Counted from the first letter of the stretch, positions 8,003 through 16,739 are shown. The stretch: 18,217 nucleotides of DNA from Actinobacteria bacterium UBA4719 (GCA_002404345.1 DHJN01000146.1:1-18217); one strand, 5' to 3'. The notes: a model not told the origin generated them from the letters alone. Translations and numbers: made by a program.

Positions 8003-9646
8003 TCAAAGCGGTATGTTTCCGTGCTTCTTGGGGGGCAGCGTCGCGCGCTTGTTGCGCAGGGCGCGCAGGGCCTTGATGACGGACGAGCGGGTGTAGGACG
8101 GTGGGATCACCGAGTCGACATAGCCGCGTTCGGCGGCGACATAGGGATTGGCCAGGGTGTCTTCGTAGTCGGTGATGAACCCCTGGCGCGCGGCGTCGAC
8201 GTCACCGCCGGCAGCGGCGACCTCGGCGATCTCCTTGCGGTAGAGGATGTTGACCGCGCCCTGGGCGCCCATGACGGCGATCTGCGCCGTGGGCCAGGCA
8301 AGGTTCATGTCGGCGCCGAGGTGCTTGGAGCCCATGACGTCGTAGGCGCCGCCGTAGGCTTTGCGGGTGATGACAGTGACCAGGGGGACCGTGGCTTCGG
8401 CATAGGCGTAGATGAGCTTGGCGCCGCGGCGGATGATGCCGTTCCACTCCTGGTCGGTGCCCGGCAGGAAGCCGGGTACGTCCACGAACGTCAGGACAGG
8501 GACGTTGAACGCGTCGCACGTCCGCACGAACCGTGCGGCCTTCTCGGAGGCGTCGATGTCCAGGCAGCCGGCGAACTGCATGGGCTGGTTGGCGACAACA
8601 CCCACCGAGCGGCCCTCGATCCGGCCGAAGCCGCAGATGATGTTCGGCGCGAACAGTGCCTGAACCTCGAGGAAGTCAGCGGACCCGTCGTCCGTGCTGT
8701 CGACGATGTGCTCGACGATCGTGTGCATGTCGTACGGCTGGTTGGCCGAGTCGGGGATGAAGGTGTCCAGGAATGCGTCGGTGTCGTTGACCTCGGCTGC
8801 CGAGTCGTCGGTGTCCGACTCGAAGGCGGGAGCATCCTCGAGGTTGTTTGACGGCAGGTAGGACAGCAGCGCCTTGACGTAGTCGATGGCGTCGTCCTCG
8901 TCGTGGCCCATGTAGTGCGCCACGCCGGACTTGGAGTTGTGCGTGCGAGCCCCGCCGAGCTCCTCCATTTCGACGTCCTCGCCGGTGACGGTCTTGATGA
9001 CGTCGGGGCCCGTGATGAACATGTGCGAGGTCTGGTCGACCATCACGGTGAAGTCGGTGATTGCCGGGGAGTAGACCGCGCCGCCCGCGCAGGGCCCCAT
9101 GACCAGGGAGATCTGGGGAATGACACCGGAGGAGTGGACGTTGCGGCGGAAGATCTCGGCATAAAGCCCGAGCGCCACCACACCCTCCTGGATGCGGGCG
9201 CCGCCGGAGTCGTTGATCCCGATGACCGGGCAGCCGATCTTCATCGCCAGGTCCATGATCTTGACGATCTTCTCGCCGAACACCTCGCCCAGGGACCCGC
9301 CAAAGACCGTGAAGTCCTGGGAGAACACGCAGACCTGTCGCCCGTCGACCGTGCCGAAGCCGATGATGACACCATCGCCGTAGGGGCGGTTCTTCTGCTG
9401 GCCGAATGCCGTCGACCGGTGGCGGCCTAGCTCGTCGACCTCGACGAACGAGCCCTCGTCCATCAGCTGCTCGACCCGCTCGCGCGCAGTCTTCTTGCCC
9501 TGGGCATGCCGCTTCTCGACCGCGCGGGCCGACCCGGCATGGACGGCCTCGTCGTTGCGCCGGATCAGGTCAGCGAGCTTGCCAGCGGTCGTGTGGATGT
9601 CGGGGCCGGGCACAGCGGTGCCGCCCGTGAGAACTACATCAGCCAT
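8003..9646 (-). CDS. pccB: Acyl-CoA (propionyl-CoA) carboxylase beta subunit
   Basis: 547 aa from ATG 9646. An in-frame GTG at 9676 would run into the divergent birA start and lacks support. The protein is the carboxyltransferase that moves CO2 from biotin to an acyl-CoA, making methylmalonyl-CoA or malonyl-CoA for fatty acid and propionate metabolism. Both crotonase-like halves are present: [13 protein letters not shown] (148-160), [12 protein letters not shown] (184-195) and [14 protein letters not shown] (240-253) in the N-half; [15 protein letters not shown] (387-401) and AYGGAYDVM (430-438) in the C-half. Asp436 in the last motif aligns with the residue (Asp422 in S. coelicolor PccB) linked to propionyl-CoA preference; acetyl-preferring enzymes carry Ile. 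The biotin carboxylase/carrier subunit is not in the window. The start is probably leaderless from a promoter shared with birA. Confidence 0.93.
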   Translation of the reverse strand: MADVVLTGGTAVPGPDIHTTAGKLADLIRRNDEAVHAGSARAVEKRHAQGKKTARERVEQLMDEGSFVEVDELGRHRSTAFGQQKNRPYGDGVIIGFGTVDGRQVCVFSQDFTVFGGSLGEVFGEKIVKIMDLAMKIGCPVIGINDSGGARIQEGVVALGLYAEIFRRNVHSSGVIPQISLVMGPCAGGAVYSPAITDFTVMVDQTSHMFITGPDVIKTVTGEDVEMEELGGARTHNSKSGVAHYMGHDEDDAIDYVKALLSYLPSNNLEDAPAFESDTDDSAAEVNDTDAFLDTFIPDSANQPYDMHTIVEHIVDSTDDGSADFLEVQALFAPNIICGFGRIEGRSVGVVANQPMQFAGCLDIDASEKAARFVRTCDAFNVPVLTFVDVPGFLPGTDQEWNGIIRRGAKLIYAYAEATVPLVTVITRKAYGGAYDVMGSKHLGADMNLAWPTAQIAVMGAQGAVNILYRKEIAEVAAAGGDVDAARQGFITDYEDTLANPYVAAERGYVDSVIPPSYTRSSVIKALRALRNKRATLPPKKHGNIPL

Positions 9647-9653
9647 GGCGGGT

Positions 9654-9663
9654 AGCCTAGCCT
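9654..9663. promoter_or_regulatory. Bidirectional pccB/birA promoter with overlapping -10 elements
   Basis: Only 24 bp separate the divergent start codons. On the plus strand TAGCCT (9658-9663) lies 7 nt before birA GTG 9671. On the minus strand TAGGCT (9659-9654) lies 7 nt before pccB ATG 9646. The two hexamers share the TA at 9658-9659, so two polymerases could not both engage at once. Neither gene has a Shine-Dalgarno, consistent with leaderless mRNAs in both directions. No good -35 box is seen. Confidence 0.6.
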
Positions 9664-9670
9664 TAGGTTT

Positions 9671-10522
9671 GTGCACGCGACTCTCGATTCTCAGTCAGTG
9701 AAAGCGGCATTGATCACGCCGCCGAGCCCTTGGCAGATGGTCGATGTCCATGCGTCCATCGACTCCACTAACCTCGAGGCGCTGCGAGACCCCCTTCCGT
9801 GGCGGGTCGTGGTGGCCGACTATCAGAGCGCGGGTCGTGGACGTCTGGCGCGTCAGTGGCAGGCGCCGGCGGGCACCTCGATCGCCGTGTCCGCCGTGGT
9901 TCCGATGCCGGTCGACCGCACTTCCGACTGGGGTTGGCTGCCGCTGCTGACCGGTATGGCGATGCGAGCGGCGCTGGTCGACGTATCCGGCGTGGCTGGC
10001 CGGCTCAAGTGGCCGAACGACGTGTTGGTCCAAGAAGGGGCAGAGGGTTCAGGCGGTCTTGCGGATGACGGGCGGCCGTGGCTCAAGATCTCTGGTGTCC
10101 TCTGCGAGATGGTGCCCGGAGGTGAGCTGGTGGTCATCGGTGCGGGTGCCAACATCGCCCAGGCGCGCAGCGAGCTTCCGGTGGACACGGCGACCTCACT
10201 GGCCCTGTGTGGTGCCCCGAACGTCCGCCGCGAGGATGTCATCGTGCGGTATCTCGGGGTGCTGGCCGACCTCCACCGGGCGTGGGCGGGCGGAGGCGCC
10301 GGGCTCGAGGCCCTGCGAGCGGCATACCGCAGGTCCTGTCTGACGATCGGGCTCGATGTGGACGTGCACCAACCCGACGGGAGGGTCGCCCAGGGTGTCG
10401 CGACGGGGGTCGACGACACCGGTCGGCTGGTGGTGCAGGCGGGTGCCTCGAGCACGGCGCACGCCGCGGGGGACGTCGTGCACGTACGCCGCTCGCGGCC
10501 GCCAGCAGGGCAGACGGCATGA
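9671..10522 (+). CDS. birA: Biotin--[acetyl-CoA-carboxylase] ligase
   Basis: 283 aa from GTG 9671. It activates biotin with ATP to biotinyl-AMP and attaches it to the lysine of biotin carrier domains. Motifs: the biotinyl-AMP loop GRGRLARQW (55-63), KWPNDVLV (113-120), KISGVLCE (139-146) and GAGANIAQ (157-164), followed by a C-terminal SH3-like domain. There is no N-terminal helix-turn-helix, so this is a monofunctional ligase and not a DNA-binding repressor like E. coli BirA. GTG 9671 is chosen because it sits 7 nt after a TAGCCT hexamer; an internal GTG at 9698 is less favoured. It is divergent from pccB, whose partner biotin subunit it would modify. Its stop overlaps the ATG of a 16-codon ORF leading to the cyclase gene. 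Confidence 0.93.
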   Translation: MHATLDSQSVKAALITPPSPWQMVDVHASIDSTNLEALRDPLPWRVVVADYQSAGRGRLARQWQAPAGTSIAVSAVVPMPVDRTSDWGWLPLLTGMAMRAALVDVSGVAGRLKWPNDVLVQEGAEGSGGLADDGRPWLKISGVLCEMVPGGELVVIGAGANIAQARSELPVDTATSLALCGAPNVRREDVIVRYLGVLADLHRAWAGGGAGLEALRAAYRRSCLTIGLDVDVHQPDGRVAQGVATGVDDTGRLVVQAGASSTAHAAGDVVHVRRSRPPAGQTA

Positions 10523-10569
10523 TCGGGGTCATGGCCGACCCGGTGCTGCGCCAGATGGGGAGCAGCTGA
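10519..10569 (+). CDS. Possible 16-residue bridging ORF between birA and the cyclase gene
   Basis: The ORF encodes [16 protein letters not shown]. Its ATG overlaps the birA stop (ATGA), and its TGA ends one base before the cyclase ATG at 10571. CAGGG lies about 8 nt upstream. The exact stop-to-start contacts at both ends would suit translational coupling across the 48-bp gap. It could also be chance, since the cyclase has its own Shine-Dalgarno inside it. Confidence 0.25.
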   Translation: MIGVMADPVLRQMGSS

Positions 10570-10570
10570 G

Positions 10571-11743
10571 ATGCCCCGCGCCGGTCGGCACCGCACCGGT
10601 GTCCCAGCGGATCTTGCCGGTGGCTTCTCGCCCGCAGCCGACGATGTCGAGGCCCGGCTGCTTGGTCAACGACGTTCGATGCGCGCGCGCGAGGTCAGTG
10701 CCAAGGCGTCGGTGTCCTTGCACAGCGCCCGCAAGTTCTGGCATGCCCTCGGGTTTCCCAACGTCGAGGACGAGGACACCGTCTTCACCGAGGCGGACCT
10801 GATTGCCCTGCAGTCTCTGGCCGGTCTGGTGCGTGATGGCATCTTCGACGAGCCCACGGCGCTCGCGATGACGCGTGCCTTCGCCCGGACCACTGATCGT
10901 CTGTCCGTGTGGCAGGCCCAGCTGATGGCCGAAGCCATCGGCGAGCTGTCGCTGCAGGCGGGGACCGCCGGGTCGGCCGAGAACACCGAGGCCGACGCAG
11001 GTCTGGACACCACGCGGGCAATGCCGGATCTGGCAACGGCGCGAGCAGCCGCGGTGAAGCTGGCCGACATCGCCGACGACCTGGAACCTCTCCTTATCTA
11101 TGCCTGGCGCCGTCATCTCTCGGCTGCGATCTCGCGCATGGTCACCGACTCCGAGCCGATCGAGGACCAGCCGGGAGTCGTGCGCTCCGTGGGCTTCGCC
11201 GACCTCGTCTCCTTCACTCGTCTGGTGCGTCGACTTTCCGAGCGCGAGCTGGCACGGGTGGTCCAGCGCTTCGAGGCGCTGGCGTCCAACGTCGTGACGG
11301 CGCATGGCGGCCGGGTGATCAAGACCGTGGGGGACGAGGTCCTGTTCGTGGCGATAGGTGCGGCGCCGGCCGCGGCGATCGCGCTCGACCTGGTCCAGGC
11401 CATGGCGGAGGACGACGTCCTGCCAGACCTGCGGGTGGGTATGGCCAGCGGGCGGGTGGTCTCACGCCTCGGTGACGTCTTCGGGACCACCGTGAACCGA
11501 GCCAGCCGGTTGACTGCCATCGCGAGGCCTCGAACCGTCCTGGTCGATGATGGCCTGGCTGCCTCCCTTGCGAGCATGTCGGGCTTCGAGATGTCCCCGC
11601 TGCGGCGCCGGACGCTGCGCGGGATCGGACCGGTGACCCCCTGGGCCCTGCGACGAGCCGACCAGGCGGGGCGTCGAGGCATGCTGGGCGACGGCGACGT
11701 CGGCGACGATGGCGACAACAAAGGAGACCTCGACCATGAGTGA
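10571..11743 (+). CDS. Class III adenylate cyclase with N-terminal regulatory domain
   Basis: 390 aa from ATG 10571, with GGGGAG 8 nt upstream. It should make cAMP from ATP. The catalytic domain covers about 204-345 and carries all six expected residues: metal-binding Asp211 (GFADLVSF) and Asp255 (TVGDEV), purine-specifying Lys251 and Asp302, and transition-state Asn309 and Arg313 (DVFGTTVNRASR). With Lys/Asp at the purine positions it is a canonical adenylate rather than guanylate cyclase, active as a homodimer. The N-terminal 200 residues, including a MerR-like segment (VSAKASVSLHSARKFWHALGF), resemble the regulatory domain of the pH-sensing mycobacterial cyclase Rv1264. No membrane segment is seen. 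The C-terminal 20 residues are very acidic (DGDVGDDGDNKGDLDHE). A cyclase beside birA also occurs, as I recall, in Streptomyces. Confidence 0.93.
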   Translation: MPRAGRHRTGVPADLAGGFSPAADDVEARLLGQRRSMRAREVSAKASVSLHSARKFWHALGFPNVEDEDTVFTEADLIALQSLAGLVRDGIFDEPTALAMTRAFARTTDRLSVWQAQLMAEAIGELSLQAGTAGSAENTEADAGLDTTRAMPDLATARAAAVKLADIADDLEPLLIYAWRRHLSAAISRMVTDSEPIEDQPGVVRSVGFADLVSFTRLVRRLSERELARVVQRFEALASNVVTAHGGRVIKTVGDEVLFVAIGAAPAAAIALDLVQAMAEDDVLPDLRVGMASGRVVSRLGDVFGTTVNRASRLTAIARPRTVLVDDGLAASLASMSGFEMSPLRRRTLRGIGPVTPWALRRADQAGRRGMLGDGDVGDDGDNKGDLDHE

Positions 11744-12545
11744 GCTCGACACCCCCACCCGGGCGATGGTGACGATCACCCGCCACGGCCCTGGTGGCCA
11801 CATCGCAGAGCTGGCGCTGGACCGGCCCGAGGCGATGAACGCCGTGTCGACGCAGATGGCCCGCGAGCTGGGCGCTGCCTGCGCCGAGCTCTCCGCCGAC
11901 CAGGGCCTGCGAGTCGTGCTGGTCACGAGCACCAGCACCAAGGCGTTCTGCGTGGGTGCCGACCTCAAGGAGCGCAACTCCTTCACCGATGCGGACCTGG
12001 TGGCACAGCGGCCGGTGGCGCGCGCGGCATACGGCGGGGTGCTGAACCTGCCCGTGCCCACGATCGCCGTGGTCGAGGGATTTGCCCTCGGGGGCGGCCT
12101 GGAGATCGCGCTGTCCTGTGACCTGATCATCGCCGGATCGGCAGCCGTGGTCGGCCTGCCCGAGGTCTCCGTCGGCGTCATCCCTGGTGGGGGCGGCACG
12201 CAGCTGTTGACGCGACGCGTCGGCTGGTCGAGGGCGGCCGGGATGATCTTCACCGCTCGTCGGATGCCGGCCAGTGAGGCGGCGGCGCTGGGGGTCGTCG
12301 ATGAGGTGCTCGAGGCTGGTACCGCGCGGGACCGTGGGCTAGAGCTGGCCACGCAGATCGCCGCGAACTCGCCGGTCGGGCTGCGCCAGGCCAAGCGCGC
12401 GATGCGGCTCGGCAGCGACGTGGATCTGGCGACCGGACTCGAGGTCGAGGACGGTTGCTGGCGTGCTACGGCCTTCTCCGGTGACCGGGCAGAAGGCGTC
12501 GCGGCATTTGCGGAGAAGCGTCCACCGGTGTGGCTCGGTCGCTGA
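11736..12545 (+). CDS. Enoyl-CoA hydratase/isomerase (crotonase) family protein
   Basis: 269 aa from ATG 11736, with AAAGGAG 9 nt upstream. An in-frame ATG at 11709 is rejected because it lies deeper in the cyclase gene and ahead of this ribosome site. The protein has the crotonase fold with both glutamates of true hydratases: Glu123 in GFALGGGLEIALSCD (115-129) and Glu143 in LPEVSVGVIPGGGGTQ (141-156). The oxyanion-hole segments AFCVGADL (70-77) and GGGLE are intact. It should hydrate trans-2-enoyl-CoA to 3-hydroxyacyl-CoA in beta-oxidation or a related acyl-CoA pathway; the precise substrate cannot be told. Its first 8 bases overlap the end of the cyclase gene, so the two are co-translated. 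This ties an acyl-CoA enzyme to a cAMP-producing enzyme. Confidence 0.9.
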   Translation: MSELDTPTRAMVTITRHGPGGHIAELALDRPEAMNAVSTQMARELGAACAELSADQGLRVVLVTSTSTKAFCVGADLKERNSFTDADLVAQRPVARAAYGGVLNLPVPTIAVVEGFALGGGLEIALSCDLIIAGSAAVVGLPEVSVGVIPGGGGTQLLTRRVGWSRAAGMIFTARRMPASEAAALGVVDEVLEAGTARDRGLELATQIAANSPVGLRQAKRAMRLGSDVDLATGLEVEDGCWRATAFSGDRAEGVAAFAEKRPPVWLGR

Positions 12546-12560
12546 CGGGGCCGATGGTCC

Positions 12561-12566
12561 TACGAT
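12561..12566 (+). promoter_or_regulatory. -10 element for a leaderless response-regulator transcript
   Basis: TACGAT is followed by 6 nt (GCCCCC) and then ATG 12573, with no Shine-Dalgarno in the 27-bp gap after the enoyl-CoA hydratase gene. The two-component pair can thus be transcribed independently of the birA-cyclase-hydratase genes. Confidence 0.5.
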
Positions 12567-12572
12567 GCCCCC

Positions 12573-13259
<687 letters not shown>

Positions 13260-13267
13260 CCTCCAGC

Positions 13268-14296
13268 ATGCGCCGTCAGCTGGTGCGGTCGACCTTTGCC
13301 GCAGTGCTGCTCTCCGTGGTGATCATGGGTGTGCCGTTGGGGGTTGCGCTGTGGTGGGCAGCTGCTGACAACTTCGCACGACTGCGCGGGTGGCTCCAGG
13401 GACCGGGCCAGCCCGTCGAACCGGTTCTGCCGCCGCTGATCATTGTGGTGCTGTCGGTGATCGCGGTGCTCGCGGGAGTGTTGGTCGCTTACCTACAAGC
13501 GCGTAGGTTCGCCGAACCGATGACCCAGCTGGCCGACCGAGCCGAACGGCTGGGGGCTGGCGAGTCCCGTTTTCAGCCGCTGGTCACAGGCATCCGTGAG
13601 GTCGACCGCGTCTCGGAGGTGTTGGCGCGCAGCGCGCATCAGATGACCAAGTCACTGGCCTCAGAGCGAGACTTCGCCTCGGACGCGTCGCACCAGCTGC
13701 GAACGCCGTTGACCGCGTTGCTGATGCGCCTGGAGGAGATCTCAGTGACCGACGATCTCACGGTCGTACAGGAAGAGGCCAGCATTGCCATCACGCAGGT
13801 CGAGCGCCTTACCAAGGTGGTCGACGAGCTGCTCTCACGGACTCGGCGCGGTCACGATGCGCCGCCTCCATCCGTCTCATTGGACTCGGTGATCGCCTCA
13901 CTTCAGCGGGAGTGGCAGCCGGCGTTCGAACAGGCTCGCCGCAGTGTTCGGGTGCACGGTCAGCGCGGTCTGTTGGTGCGCGCCACCCCGGTGGCGCTGT
14001 CCCAGGTGCTGTCGACCCTTCTGGAGAACTCCCTTGCGCACGGTCGTGGCACCGTGGATGTGGAGGCCCGGCGCAGTGGCCCATCGGTGGTGGTGGAGGT
14101 CAGTGACCAAGGTGTCGGCGTTCCCTCGACGATTGCGCCGCACATATTCGAACGTTCGGTCAGCACGGCGCGCAGCACGGGTCTGGGGCTGGCACTGGCT
14201 CGTGACCTGGCGGTGGCCAACGGCGGTCGTCTCGAGCTGATCCAGGCGCAACCGGCGATCTTTGCGCTGTTCCTGTCCGAGTCCGATCCCAGCTAG
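13268..14296 (+). CDS. Sensor histidine kinase, partner of the upstream regulator
   Basis: 342 aa, a short membrane histidine kinase. Two membrane helices (about 8-30 and 56-77) enclose an extracytoplasmic loop of only about 25 residues, so it probably senses signals in or at the membrane or through a partner. A HAMP-like linker follows (78-130), then the dimerisation domain with His142 in FASDASHQLRTPL, and the ATPase domain with the N box (LLENSLAHG, Asn254), G1 (SDQGVGVP, Asp280), F box (FERS, 294-297) and G2 (GLGLAL, 305-310). All catalytic boxes are intact. The start is ATG 13268, with GAGG about 12 nt upstream in the end of the regulator gene. Its stop codon interlocks with that of the convergent gtrA-type gene in the four bases CTAG (14293-14296). 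Confidence 0.93.
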   Translation: MRRQLVRSTFAAVLLSVVIMGVPLGVALWWAAADNFARLRGWLQGPGQPVEPVLPPLIIVVLSVIAVLAGVLVAYLQARRFAEPMTQLADRAERLGAGESRFQPLVTGIREVDRVSEVLARSAHQMTKSLASERDFASDASHQLRTPLTALLMRLEEISVTDDLTVVQEEASIAITQVERLTKVVDELLSRTRRGHDAPPPSVSLDSVIASLQREWQPAFEQARRSVRVHGQRGLLVRATPVALSQVLSTLLENSLAHGRGTVDVEARRSGPSVVVEVSDQGVGVPSTIAPHIFERSVSTARSTGLGLALARDLAVANGGRLELIQAQPAIFALFLSESDPS

Positions 14297-14847
14297 ACCG
14301 AGCGTGCGGGTTCGGGCTCTGCCTCGGGCTGGGGCTCTGCCTCGGGCTCGGGCGTTGCATCGCCGGCGAACACGAACTTCCGGTAGGACCAGAAACGGAA
14401 CAGCGTCCCAAGACCGATCCCGAAGACGTTTGTCACGTTGTCGGCGAGCTGGGTGTGCAGGTCGAACACGTATCGGGAGACTCCCAGGCAGGCGACCGCG
14501 ATGACCATGGCGACGAGGTTGAAGAACACGAACAGCGCGAGCTCGTGGGTGGCCTGCCGGTTGCGACGGTGGCGGAAGGTCCACAACCGGTTGCCGAGCC
14601 ACGCCACCAGCGTGGCCGCGATCGCCGAGATGACGCGGGCCGTCAGTGGCTTGCCGTGCAGCATGCCGACGGTGAGCTGCTCGTCGAACATCCCTTGCAG
14701 GTGTGGGCCGAAGACCAGGACGTTGTAACCACCCAGGTCGATAACGAACGCCACGGCACCGACCAGGCCGAACTTGAGCATCTCGCGGACGAGGACGTCG
14801 AGTGCCCCGCGGGCGCGATCGAGCAGCATAAGACCGTTTGTGGGCAC
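14293..14847 (-). CDS. GtrA-like membrane protein
   Basis: 184 aa from GTG 14847, which lies 6 nt after a TAGGCT hexamer; an in-frame ATG at 14829 would shorten it by six residues. There are four membrane helices at about 24-46, 68-88, 103-124 and 137-156, with the family motifs LKFGLVGAVAFVIDLGGYNVL, ISAIAATLVAWLGNRLWTF and RFWSYRKFVF. GtrA proteins are thought to help move polyprenyl-linked sugars across the membrane for cell-surface glycan decoration. The C-terminal 20 residues form an acidic PEAEP repeat, outside the conserved domain. A GtrA gene beside purK/purE also occurs in M. tuberculosis (Rv3277). The substrate is unknown. Confidence 0.9.
   Translation of the reverse strand: MPTNGLMLLDRARGALDVLVREMLKFGLVGAVAFVIDLGGYNVLVFGPHLQGMFDEQLTVGMLHGKPLTARVISAIAATLVAWLGNRLWTFRHRRNRQATHELALFVFFNLVAMVIAVACLGVSRYVFDLHTQLADNVTNVFGIGLGTLFRFWSYRKFVFAGDATPEPEAEPQPEAEPEPARSV
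14313..14348. repeat. Two 18-bp tandem units in the gtrA-type gene tail
   Basis: Units at 14313-14330 and 14331-14348 differ at one base and encode the PEAEP-type acidic repeat at the protein's C-terminus. Being a multiple of three, copy-number change would keep the frame. Confidence 0.85.
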
Positions 14848-14853
14848 AGGACA

Positions 14854-14859
14854 AGCCTA
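14854..14859 (-). promoter_or_regulatory. -10 element for a leaderless GtrA-type transcript
   Basis: TAGGCT on the minus strand is followed by 6 nt and GTG 14847. No Shine-Dalgarno precedes either candidate start. Confidence 0.45.
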
Positions 14860-14895
14860 GCCCTGGACCCTGAACGAGGTGGCGTCTTGCCCCGA

Positions 14896-14901
14896 TAGGC
14901 T
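14896..14901 (+). promoter_or_regulatory. -10 element for a leaderless purK transcript
   Basis: TAGGCT is followed by 7 nt (CATGTTC) and GTG 14909. An ATG at 14903 lies only one base after the hexamer and so would be upstream of the predicted transcript start. This hexamer therefore decides the purK start in favour of GTG 14909. Confidence 0.5.
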
Positions 14902-14908
14902 CATGTTC

Positions 14909-16135
14909 GTGATTTCCCCGCAGCGCGCACCAGGAGGGTTCCCTGTCGTCGGCATCATCGGTGGCGGCCAGCTCGCACGGATGTGCCAGCCACCTGCGGT
15001 GGGGTTGTCGATCACGCTGTCGGTCTTCGCGGAGTCAGCGGACTCTTCGGCGGCCCTGGTCATCCCCTCCTCTCCCGTGGGCAACCACGCCGACATCGAG
15101 GCGGTGCGCGCTTTCGCCGGGGAGTGCGACGTCGTCACCTTCGACCACGAGCACGTACCCGCTGAGGTCCTCTCTGCGCTCGAGGCCGATGGCGTCGTCC
15201 TGCATCCTTCGCCGGCCGCCCTCGTGTTCGCCCAGGACAAGCTCGCGATGCGTCGACGGCTCACCGCGATCGGGGTGCCCTGCCCTCGCTGGGCGCAGGT
15301 GCGCGACGCCGCCTCGTTGCAGGCTTTTGGTGACGAGGTGGGCTGGCCCGTGATCGTCAAGACTCCCAAGGGCGGGTATGACGGCAAGGGAGTCCGCGTC
15401 GTCGGCTCACCGCAGGAGGTGGCCGACTGGCTTGCCGACGCAGCGCGCGATGTCGCCCAACGCGACGTCGTTCCCGGCGGTGGGCCGCTCGTCGACGGGC
15501 TGCTGGCCGAGCAGAAGGTCGACTTCGTCCGAGAGCTGGCCCTGCTGGTCGTTCGCAGCCCGTCGGGCCAGGCGGGCGCGTGGCCGGTGGTGGAGACCGT
15601 CCAGACCGATGGCATCTGCACCCAGGTCCTGGCACCTGCTCCTGAACTCGACCCCCACCTCGCGGCGCTGGCCACGCAGGCGGGTCTGCGCATCGCCGGT
15701 GAGCTTGGCGTCACCGGCGTGATGGCCGTGGAGCTGTTCGAGGTCACGGACCCGCGGACCGGCGACCCGGCATACCTGGTCAACGAGCTCGCGATGCGTC
15801 CGCACAACAGTGGTCACTGGAGCATCGACGGTGCGGTGACCAGCCAGTTCGAACAGCACCTCCGGGCCGTGCTCGACCTGCCGCTGGGGGACACCAGCCC
15901 TCGGGCGCGGTGGACAGTCATGGGCAACGTTCTGGGGGGCGACCACCCTCAGCTGTATCCGGCATATCGTCATCTGATGGCGCGCGACCCCGGGCTGAAG
16001 ATCCACCTGTACGGCAAGGGCGTTCGACCGGGTCGCAAGCTCGGACACGTCAACGTCAGCGGCGGCGACCTCGAGGACCTGAGGGCTCGCGCCAACCATG
16101 CGAGCGACTATCTGCAGGGAGTGATCACGGAATGA
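14909..16135 (+). CDS. purK: N5-carboxyaminoimidazole ribonucleotide synthase
   Basis: 408 aa from GTG 14909 (upstream in-frame GTG 14879 and ATG 14903 are disfavoured by the promoter position). PurK uses ATP and bicarbonate to convert aminoimidazole ribonucleotide to its N5-carboxy form in purine synthesis. It has the ATP-grasp architecture: N-terminal [12 protein letters not shown] (14-25), [11 protein letters not shown] (74-84), the ATP-binding [15 protein letters not shown] (151-165), and the C-terminal catalytic segment [14 protein letters not shown] (291-304), where other members have EIAPRxHNSGHW. Length is near the family norm. Its stop overlaps the purE start in ATGA, so the two products are made together, matching their consecutive reactions. 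Confidence 0.95.
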   Translation: MISPQRAPGGFPVVGIIGGGQLARMCQPPAVGLSITLSVFAESADSSAALVIPSSPVGNHADIEAVRAFAGECDVVTFDHEHVPAEVLSALEADGVVLHPSPAALVFAQDKLAMRRRLTAIGVPCPRWAQVRDAASLQAFGDEVGWPVIVKTPKGGYDGKGVRVVGSPQEVADWLADAARDVAQRDVVPGGGPLVDGLLAEQKVDFVRELALLVVRSPSGQAGAWPVVETVQTDGICTQVLAPAPELDPHLAALATQAGLRIAGELGVTGVMAVELFEVTDPRTGDPAYLVNELAMRPHNSGHWSIDGAVTSQFEQHLRAVLDLPLGDTSPRARWTVMGNVLGGDHPQLYPAYRHLMARDPGLKIHLYGKGVRPGRKLGHVNVSGGDLEDLRARANHASDYLQGVITE

Positions 16136-16686
16136 CTGATTCGTTGGCGACGCAGCCAGTGGTGGGACTGGTGATGGGCAGTGACAGCGACTGGCCGGTC
16201 ATGGAAGACGCTGCAAAAGTGCTGGAGGAGTTCGGAATCGGCTACGAGGCTGATGTCGTCTCGGCCCACCGGATGCCCCAGGAGATGCTCGAGTACGGGC
16301 AGAGCGCAGCCGATCGGGGCCTGCGGGTGATCATCGCCGGCGCAGGTGGCGCGGCCCACCTGCCGGGGATGCTGGCGTCGGTCACACCGCTGCCTGTCAT
16401 CGGCGTGCCGGTGCCGCTGAAGTACCTCGACGGGATGGACTCGTTGTTGTCCATCGTCCAGATGCCCGGGGGGGTGCCGGTGGCGACCGTGTCGGTGGGT
16501 GGAGCTCGCAACGCGGGCCTGCTGGCCGCGCGGATACTCGGCTCGGGCGTGGATGGCGACGCCGCTCGCATGCGCGCGAAAATGGTGGAGTTCCAGGGCA
16601 AGCTACGCGATGAGGCGCATTCCAAGGGTGAGCGGCTTCGGGCCCGTCGTGCTCACGCGACGGGTTTCGGGATGCCCCGCGGCTGA
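16132..16686 (+). CDS. purE: N5-carboxyaminoimidazole ribonucleotide mutase
   Basis: 184 aa from ATG 16132, which overlaps the purK stop by 4 nt; AGGGAG lies 10 nt upstream. PurE moves the carboxylate from N5 to C4 of the PurK product to make CAIR. Motifs are those of class I Pur[11 protein letters not shown] (15-24), the catalytic SAHRMP (44-49, His46), [12 protein letters not shown] (69-80, His76) and [27 protein letters not shown]. The C-terminal 30 residues are basic and extend slightly past the usual 160-170 aa core. Confidence 0.96.
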   Translation: MTDSLATQPVVGLVMGSDSDWPVMEDAAKVLEEFGIGYEADVVSAHRMPQEMLEYGQSAADRGLRVIIAGAGGAAHLPGMLASVTPLPVIGVPVPLKYLDGMDSLLSIVQMPGGVPVATVSVGGARNAGLLAARILGSGVDGDAARMRAKMVEFQGKLRDEAHSKGERLRARRAHATGFGMPRG

Positions 16687-16702
16687 CCGGCCTCTGTCAC
16701 CC

Positions 16703-16739
16703 GCATGATCCAGTGCCGGCATCATCCAGTACCGGATCA
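16703..16739. terminator. Tandem repeat and possible bidirectional terminator after purE
   Basis: Two 16-bp units (16703-16718 and 16719-16734), differing at two bases, lie head to tail between convergent genes. Across them a stem can form: TGATCCAGTGC (16706-16716) with 16729-16739, ten of eleven positions paired (one a G-U) around a 12-nt loop. The right arm includes the stop codon of the CoA-binding protein gene. No U-tract is present. Confidence 0.4.

Noticed and set aside
9647..9665. Iron-regulator (IdeR/DtxR) box between pccB and birA
   Set aside because: The minus strand matches a remembered 19-bp consensus at 13 positions, but the outer right half is absent, and the overlapping -10 hexamers explain the matching bases better.
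9647..9676. Longer pccB start at GTG 9676
   Set aside because: It would overlap the birA start and the shared promoter. The ten extra residues are not typical of the family.
14857..15807. 316-codon open frame antisense to purK, and a 310-codon one at 11462-12394 antisense to the enoyl-CoA hydratase gene
   Set aside because: Both lie wholly opposite clear genes, have translations rich in Arg/Ser/Pro/Ala without family motifs, and are the usual by-product of GC-rich third codon positions.
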